Below, piece by piece: positions 14,362-18,176 of a DNA stretch of 18,176 nucleotides (position 1 is its first letter; every line of letters starts with the position of its first letter). The notes under the pieces are model-generated. The model searched no databases and was not told the DNA's origin. It saw only the letters and a program-made list of their open reading frames with translations. Location: positions 1,023 to 19,198 of the forward strand of contig DKYJ01000056.1 in NCBI GenBank assembly GCA_002493305.1, written 5' to 3'. A program made the position numbers and the translations under genes. The stretch comes from Clostridiales bacterium UBA7103 (GTDB lineage Bacteria > Bacillota > Clostridia > Oscillospirales > Oscillospiraceae).

Positions 14362-15081
14362 GTGAAAAACAAGCTGTTTTCCATGAATGAGGTGCTGTCA
14401 AAGTTTCATGACGGGCAGTGCGTCCTCTTTGGCGATATGCAGGGCGCGATGACCGCGCAGGAGATAATCGACGGGCTTGTCCAAAAGGGCGTGAAAGATA
14501 TCACTGCCGTGGCGCTGGACTCCGGGCAGCCCGGAATGGGCATAGGTAAGCTGGTGGAAAACCGGCAGATAAGCCGTATACTCACCTCACATATCGGTCT
14601 CAACCCCTTCAGCCATGAGCAGATGCTCTCAGGGGAAATGGAGGTCGAGTTTGTTCCACAGGGGACTTTTGCCGAGCGCATACGCGCCGGGGGCTACGGG
14701 CTCGGCGGCGTGCTGACTAAGACGGGGCTGGGCACATCCTTTGCCGAGGGCAAGCCCGTTGTGAATGTTGACGGGCAGGATTTTCTCCTTGAAAAGCCGA
14801 TCCGAGGCGATATTGCTCTATTGAAAGCCACCCGCGCGGACAAGGCGGGGAACCTCCAATTTCGCCGCACAAGCATCTGCTGTCAGGACTATATGGCCAT
14901 GGCGGCGGATCTGGTGATAGTCGAGGTCGAGGAGCTTGTGGAGATCGGAGAGTTCCAGCCGGACGAAATAGACGTGCCCGGCGCGGTGGTGGATATGCTC
15001 TACCTCAAGCGGGGCGAGAAGCGCCCGCTGCCGCTGTCATGGCAAAAGCTCAAGGCGGAGCAAGAAGGGGGCGAAGGCTGA
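14362..15081 (+). CDS. CoA-transferase family I, subunit A (AtoD/CtfA-like)
   Basis: Alpha subunit of a heterodimeric acyl-CoA:carboxylate CoA-transferase, 239 residues; it moves CoA between short-chain acids such as acetate, butyrate or 3-oxoacids. Family features: GGYGLGGVLTKTGLGT at 110-125 (CoA-contacting Gly-rich loop), FVPQGTFAERIRAGG before it, and a late NLQFRRTS segment. The usual GxGG reads YGLGG here. The GTG start at 14362 is preferred to GTG 14353 because AAGGTG at 14350-14355 is the ribosome site and is spaced 6 bases. The stop overlaps the start of the partner subunit by one base (TGATG), typical of coupled subunits. Which acid is used cannot be read; the pair is divergent from classical AtoDA, so names beyond family I are unsafe. 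Confidence 0.88.
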   Translation: MKNKLFSMNEVLSKFHDGQCVLFGDMQGAMTAQEIIDGLVQKGVKDITAVALDSGQPGMGIGKLVENRQISRILTSHIGLNPFSHEQMLSGEMEVEFVPQGTFAERIRAGGYGLGGVLTKTGLGTSFAEGKPVVNVDGQDFLLEKPIRGDIALLKATRADKAGNLQFRRTSICCQDYMAMAADLVIVEVEELVEIGEFQPDEIDVPGAVVDMLYLKRGEKRPLPLSWQKLKAEQEGGEG

Positions 15082-15737
15082 TGGCGTTCACAGGAAGAGA
15101 GCTTATTGCCTCCCGCTGCGCAAAGTTTTTTGAGGACGGGGCACTTGTCAATCTGGGCATAGGGATCCCTCTGCTGTGCGCAAAGCATGTGCCCGCCGGG
15201 GTGGACATTTTCCTGCAGGCGGAGATAGGCACAATCGGCTACCGCAGCGCCGAAAGCCCCGATGAGTGGGACATTGACGTGGCGGACGCGGGCGCGAAGC
15301 CGGCTGTTATCCTGCCCGGCGGCTGCGTTGTGCCCCATGACAAGTCCTTCGGTCTTATCCGGGGCGGGCATATCGGGTGCACTGTGCTCGGAGCGCTTCA
15401 GGTAGACGGGGCGGGCAACCTTGCCAACTGGATAATCCCCGGTAAGCTCGCCCCCGGTATGGGCGGCGCGATGGATCTGTGTTCCGGCGTAAAGAAGATA
15501 ATCGTCGCCACCGAGCACTGCGATAAGACAGGCCGGTCTAAGGTACTCAAGCGCTGCACACTGCCGCTGACGGGGGCAAAGTGCGTCACCGATATTGTCA
15601 CAGAGCGCTGCTATTTCAAGGTTGGGGCTGAGGGCCTTATCCTCATGGAACTTGCCCCCGGCTACACTGTTGGGGACATTCGCGCCTGTACCGAGGCGGA
15701 TTTCACCTTGGCGGAGCATGTCGGCATAATGGAATAA
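15081..15737 (+). CDS. CoA-transferase family I, subunit B (AtoA/CtfB-like)
   Basis: Beta subunit, 218 residues, which carries the glutamate that forms the covalent CoA thioester. Seen: LGIGIPLL at 25-32 and LQAEIG at 45-50, where Glu48 aligns with the catalytic Glu of the family SENG motif (here AEIG). GGCVV and LGALQVDGAGNLANWIIPGK follow, and GMGGAMDL is the late Gly-rich motif. The glutamate is kept, but flanking Ser and Asn are replaced, marking a divergent clade with perhaps different acid preference. The ATG at 15081 overlaps the subunit A stop; an upstream in-frame ATG at 15039 would run inside subunit A and is rejected. A strong terminator follows at 15746-15778. Confidence 0.88.
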   Translation: MAFTGRELIASRCAKFFEDGALVNLGIGIPLLCAKHVPAGVDIFLQAEIGTIGYRSAESPDEWDIDVADAGAKPAVILPGGCVVPHDKSFGLIRGGHIGCTVLGALQVDGAGNLANWIIPGKLAPGMGGAMDLCSGVKKIIVATEHCDKTGRSKVLKRCTLPLTGAKCVTDIVTERCYFKVGAEGLILMELAPGYTVGDIRACTEADFTLAEHVGIME

Positions 15738-15745
15738 GTTTATCA

Positions 15746-15778
15746 GGCGCAGGAGAAAATCCTGCGCCAAATTTTTTT
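15746..15778 (+). terminator. Intrinsic terminator after the CoA-transferase pair
   Basis: Perfect 9-pair stem GGCGCAGGA 15746-15754 with TCCTGCGCC 15760-15768, loop GAAAA, then AAA and a T7 run at 15772-15778. Confidence 0.94.
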
Positions 15779-15786
15779 AACATTTT

Positions 15787-15846
15787 TGCAAAGCCTACTT
15801 GACAAAAAATGCAAAGTATACTATACTTAAGCTGCAAAGTCGACTT
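15787..15846 (+). promoter_or_regulatory. Three 23-base-phased operator boxes over the XRE promoter
   Basis: TGCAAAG begins at 15787, 15810 and 15833, exactly 23 bases apart each time. Each is followed by a dyad-like CCTACTT, TATACTA or TCGACTT. The third contains the palindrome AAGTCGACTT (15837-15846). Boxes cover the -35, the spacer to -10 and the expected start site. Autorepression by the adjacent XRE protein is the likely use (inference). Confidence 0.7.
15799..15827 (+). promoter_or_regulatory. Consensus sigma-A promoter for the XRE unit
   Basis: TTGACA at 15799-15804, exact 17-base spacer, TATACT at 15822-15827: the best promoter in the window. It is overlaid by repeat boxes described separately, pointing to tight repression. 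Confidence 0.93.
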
Positions 15847-15866
15847 AGCAAAATAGGAGTATATCT

Positions 15867-16067
15867 ATGAAAACAAAAATAAAAGAACTGCGGAAAGCGA
15901 ATAAGCTCTCTCAGGAGGAGCTGGCGGACGCTGTCGGTACTACCCGCCAGACCATAACCTCCATCGAGGTGGGCAAATACACGGCCTCGCTGCCTCTTGC
16001 GTATAAAATAGCGCGGTATTTCGGACTGAGCATCGAGGAAGTGTTCGACTTTTCGGATGTGGAATAG
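15867..16067 (+). CDS. XRE-family HTH transcriptional regulator
   Basis: Small DNA-binding protein, 66 residues, consisting almost only of an HTH_3 (Cro/C1-type) domain. The HTH covers about residues 14-36: SQEELADAVG, TTRQTITSIEVGKY. The C-terminal IARYFGLSIEEVFDF stretch is typical of minimal XRE regulators such as those in Firmicute two-gene units. No ligand domain exists, so response must come from a partner or concentration. The ATG at 15867 has AGGAG at 15855-15859. It is followed at 11 bases by a membrane protein gene, a common pairing, and its promoter carries repeated boxes suggesting self-control. Confidence 0.92.
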   Translation: MKTKIKELRKANKLSQEELADAVGTTRQTITSIEVGKYTASLPLAYKIARYFGLSIEEVFDFSDVE

Positions 16068-16077
16068 GGGAATCATT

Positions 16078-16542
16078 ATGGACGAAAAAATGCAGGAATA
16101 CAGGCAAAAACTCAAAAAAGAGATAACTATCAACGCAATTGGTGTGGCACTGCTGCTGGCGGTGCAGGTTTTGGCGTGGCTGGGGGTAATACGACCCGTC
16201 GCCGCCGGAGAGCGTTTTGGAGATTATTGGAACGGCTTTATCGCCGGGCTTAGCTTTGGCATTATGGCGCTTATGCTTGTCGGCATCATCATGGACGCCC
16301 GCGCCCTTAAAAATGAGCAGCGCTTGAGAAAGCTTTACATCAAGTGGAGCGACGAGCGCACCAGAGCCATCTGCGACAAAGCCCGCAGCACCGCCGCGAA
16401 TATCTTCTTGCTGGGTATGCTGCCGGTCACCGTTATCGCCGGGTATTTCAGCGTAACGGTGTTCTTCTCCCTGCTCGGTGCGGAGCTTTTCATTGCCGCG
16501 ACGGCGAATATTTGCAAGCTGTATTATAAGCGGAAGATGTGA
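16078..16542 (+). CDS. Four-helix membrane protein paired with the XRE regulator
   Basis: Hypothetical 154-residue integral membrane protein; no named family recognised. Hydrophobic segments at about residues 17-38, 52-73, 107-126 and 128-147, with a charged cytoplasmic loop at 74-104 and a basic C-terminus (KRKM). The ATG at 16078 has AGGGG at 16066-16070; the in-frame ATG at 16057 lies within the regulator gene and would have no ribosome site. XRE plus small membrane protein pairs are frequent in Firmicutes; the membrane protein may sense or modulate the regulator. No toxin-like features (length, hydrophobicity) are obvious, but this is not excluded. Confidence 0.82.
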   Translation: MDEKMQEYRQKLKKEITINAIGVALLLAVQVLAWLGVIRPVAAGERFGDYWNGFIAGLSFGIMALMLVGIIMDARALKNEQRLRKLYIKWSDERTRAICDKARSTAANIFLLGMLPVTVIAGYFSVTVFFSLLGAELFIAATANICKLYYKRKM

Positions 16543-16550
16543 GGACGCAT

Positions 16551-16589
16551 AAAAAGAGCTGACAGAACAAAGTTCTGTCAGCTCTTTTT
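16551..16589. terminator. Bidirectional intrinsic terminator
   Basis: Perfect 18-pair stem, arms 16551-16568 and 16572-16589, AAA loop, A5 on the left and T5 on the right. It ends the XRE unit (+) and the nfnB transcript (-). Confidence 0.95.
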
Positions 16590-16600
16590 AACGCATAGTC

Positions 16601-17992
16601 TTATTTCTTGCTCTTTATGTATTTGTCAATGCTCTTCGCGCCGGTCTTGCCGGCGCCCATGGCAAGGATGACCGTTGCCGCGCCGGTGGCCGCGTCGCCG
16701 CCGCAGAACACGCCCTCGCGGGAGGTGCAGCCGTTCTCGTCAGTCTCGATGCCGCCCTTGCGGGTGATGTTCAGGTTCGGCGTGGTGGAGCGGATCAGCG
16801 GGTTGGGGCTGGTGCCGATGGCTATGATAACAGCGTCCACGGGCAGGACCCAGTTGCTGCCCTCCACGGGCACGGGGCTGCGGCGGCCTCTGGCGTCAGG
16901 CTCACCAAGCTCCTGCTTTATAAGCTCGATGCCGGTGACATGGCCTTCCTCATCGCCCACGATAGAGGCGGGGTTGTTGAGCAGCATGAACTCGATTCCC
17001 TCGGCCTCGGCGTGCTCGACCTCCTCCAGACGGGCGGGCAGCTCGTCCTTGCCGCGGCGATAGGTGATGTAAACATGCTCCGCACCGAGGCGCTTTGCCA
17101 CGCGGGAGGCGTCCATCGCAACATTGCCGCCGCCGACGACGGCCACGTTGTGCAGCTTCTTTATGGGCGTGTCATAATCGTCCCGATAGGCCTTCATGAG
17201 ATTGGTGCGGGTGAGGATCTCATTGGCGGAGTAAACGCCGAGCAGATTCTCGCCGGGAATGTGCAGAAACTGGGGCAGGCCCGCGCCAGAGCCGATGTAC
17301 ACAGCCTCAAAGCCGTCCTCAAACAGCTCGTCCACGGTCATGGCCTTGCCGATAACGGCGTTGTTGACTATCTTGACGCCCATTTTCTGGAGGTTCTCGA
17401 TCTCAACTGCCACTATTTCCTTCGGCAGACGAAACTGCGGAATACCGTAGACCAGCACGCCGCCGGACTTGTGGAAGGCTTCAAAAATGGTCACATCATA
17501 GCCCATTTTGCGCAGGTCACCCGCGCAGGTCAGGCCGGAGGGGCCGGAGCCGATAACGGCAATCTTATGGCCGTTGGAGGCGGGAACCTCGGGGTCAGGC
17601 TTGTTTTCCTTGGCGTTGTGATAATCCGCCACGAAGCGCTCAAGACGGCCGATGCCCACGCTCTCGCCCTTGATGCCGCGCACACACTTGGACTCGCACT
17701 GCTTCTCCTGCGGGCAGACACGGCCGCAGACGGCGGGCAGGGAGTTGGTGGAGGTTATAATGTCGTAAGCCGCGTCAAAATCGCCCTCGGCGACCTTTGC
17801 GATAAACTCGGGGATACGCACGGACACAGGGCAGCCGGTGCGGCAGAGGGAGTTTTTGCAGTTGAGGCAGCGCTTTGCCTCGTCCATCGCCATCTCGGGG
17901 GTGTAGCCCAGAGCAACCTCGTCAAAATTGCCGGCGCGGACTATGGGATCCTGCTCGGGCATGGGGTTTTTCTGCATTTTCATGTTAGCCAT
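16601..17992 (-). CDS. nfnB: NfnB / GltA-type NADPH-binding flavoprotein with Fe-S N-terminus
   Basis: Large subunit of the electron-bifurcating NADH-dependent reduced ferredoxin:NADP+ oxidoreductase, 463 residues, cytoplasmic. The N-terminal region carries two [4Fe-4S] clusters' cysteines: Cys42, 45, 50, 54 and Cys89, 93, 99, 103. Then come an FAD Rossmann motif (IAVIGSGPSGL, about 144-154), a second nucleotide motif (VAVVGGGNVAMDASR) with YRRG suggesting NADPH binding, and the C-terminal FCGGDAATGAATVILAMGAGK FAD motif. GltA of glutamate synthase looks alike, but the adjoining upstream gene encodes an NfnA-type C-terminus rather than a glutamate synthase large subunit. The ATG at 17990-17992 has GGGAGGT spaced 7 bases and overlaps the nfnA stop by 8 bases, indicating coupling. 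Confidence 0.92.
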   Translation of the reverse strand: MANMKMQKNPMPEQDPIVRAGNFDEVALGYTPEMAMDEAKRCLNCKNSLCRTGCPVSVRIPEFIAKVAEGDFDAAYDIITSTNSLPAVCGRVCPQEKQCESKCVRGIKGESVGIGRLERFVADYHNAKENKPDPEVPASNGHKIAVIGSGPSGLTCAGDLRKMGYDVTIFEAFHKSGGVLVYGIPQFRLPKEIVAVEIENLQKMGVKIVNNAVIGKAMTVDELFEDGFEAVYIGSGAGLPQFLHIPGENLLGVYSANEILTRTNLMKAYRDDYDTPIKKLHNVAVVGGGNVAMDASRVAKRLGAEHVYITYRRGKDELPARLEEVEHAEAEGIEFMLLNNPASIVGDEEGHVTGIELIKQELGEPDARGRRSPVPVEGSNWVLPVDAVIIAIGTSPNPLIRSTTPNLNITRKGGIETDENGCTSREGVFCGGDAATGAATVILAMGAGKTGAKSIDKYIKSKK

Positions 17993-18176
17993 TGCGCTTA
18001 CCTCCCGTCATTTTGCAGATATGCTGTGCGGCAGCGTCCTGCTCATCCTTATAAAACGCGGCGCGCTTGATGAGAGAATCAAAATCGACCTCATGAGCAT
18101 CAAAGTCCGGCCCGTCAACGCAGGCAAACTTCGTCTCCCCGCCGACAATGACGCGGCAGCCGCCGCACATACCGGT
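17985..18176 (-). CDS. nfnA: NfnA C-terminal end (FAD/[2Fe-2S] subunit), cut by window edge
   Basis: Only the last 63 residues lie in the window; the gene continues past base 18176. They match the C-terminus of the small Nfn subunit (sulfide dehydrogenase/dihydroorotate dehydrogenase-like): TGMCGGCRV, GETKFACVDGPDFDAHEVDFD. The cysteines (C-x2-C and the later C in FACVDGP) are the visible [2Fe-2S] ligands; the first ligand lies upstream. The Met near the edge is internal, not a start. It forms an operon with nfnB, overlapping it by 8 bases. Together they couple NADH and reduced ferredoxin to NADPH formation. Confidence 0.9.
   Translation of the reverse strand, partial: TGMCGGCRVIVGGETKFACVDGPDFDAHEVDFDSLIKRAAFYKDEQDAAAQHICKMTGGKRNG

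Noticed and set aside
16940..18070. Plus-strand 376-residue open frame
   Set aside because: Antisense to nfnB, composed of Leu/Ala/Gly/His-rich shadow sequence with no family features.
1..18176. CRISPR array, tRNA, rRNA, transposase or phage genes
   Set aside because: No repeat-spacer pattern, cloverleaf, or integrase/transposase-type protein is visible on either strand.

Overview
The window looks like a piece of chromosome from an anaerobic, spore-forming Clostridia-type Firmicute, probably a gut Oscillospirales or Ruminococcaceae relative. This is inferred from a GC-rich genome with strong AGGAGG-type ribosome sites, frequent TTG and GTG starts, AT-rich sigma-A promoters, a SleB/CwlJ-type cortex hydrolase, an electron-bifurcating Nfn-type oxidoreductase and a two-subunit CoA-transferase. 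It is ordinary core and accessory chromosome: I see no phage, insertion sequence, CRISPR array, tRNA or rRNA. The genus cannot be fixed from the sequence alone.

Bases 1-5675 (+) form one tightly packed operon that enters from the left: an ABC importer ATPase (5' end cut off), a fused double permease, a YihX-like HAD phosphatase, a ROK-like sugar kinase with an unexplained N-terminal domain, and a D-lyxose/D-mannose isomerase. Gene junctions overlap by 4 bases or are short. The set reads as uptake and processing of an unusual sugar or sugar phosphate. It ends at a bidirectional terminator shared with a convergent lipoprotein phosphoesterase (5750-6997, -).

Bases 7000-10410 hold cell-envelope genes: a GtrA-like membrane protein (+), a small two-helix zinc-ribbon protein (-), and a two-gene unit (-) encoding a 79-residue membrane protein and a 661-residue protein with zinc ribbon, membrane helix and repeats. 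Bases 10657-12335 (+) carry rpiB and a membrane-anchored DUF4015-like putative glycosidase. A strongly structured 148-base leader follows, in which the ribosome site of the next gene, a metallo-beta-lactamase-fold hydrolase (12484-13362), can be hidden in a stem.

Bases 13528-15737 (+) hold a secreted cortex-hydrolase-like protein, a palindromic intergenic element and a CoA-transferase subunit pair. Bases 15738-16589 hold a self-contained XRE regulator plus membrane protein unit, whose promoter carries three similar boxes spaced exactly 23 bases apart. The window ends with the minus-strand nfnB-nfnA pair (nfnA cut by the window edge), linking NADH, NADPH and ferredoxin pools.

The most interesting items are the bistable leader at 12336-12483, the sugar cassette with its extended kinase, the 23-base-phased operator array and the palindromic element at 14180-14280. 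Every convergent gene pair here is separated by a long near-perfect bidirectional terminator.
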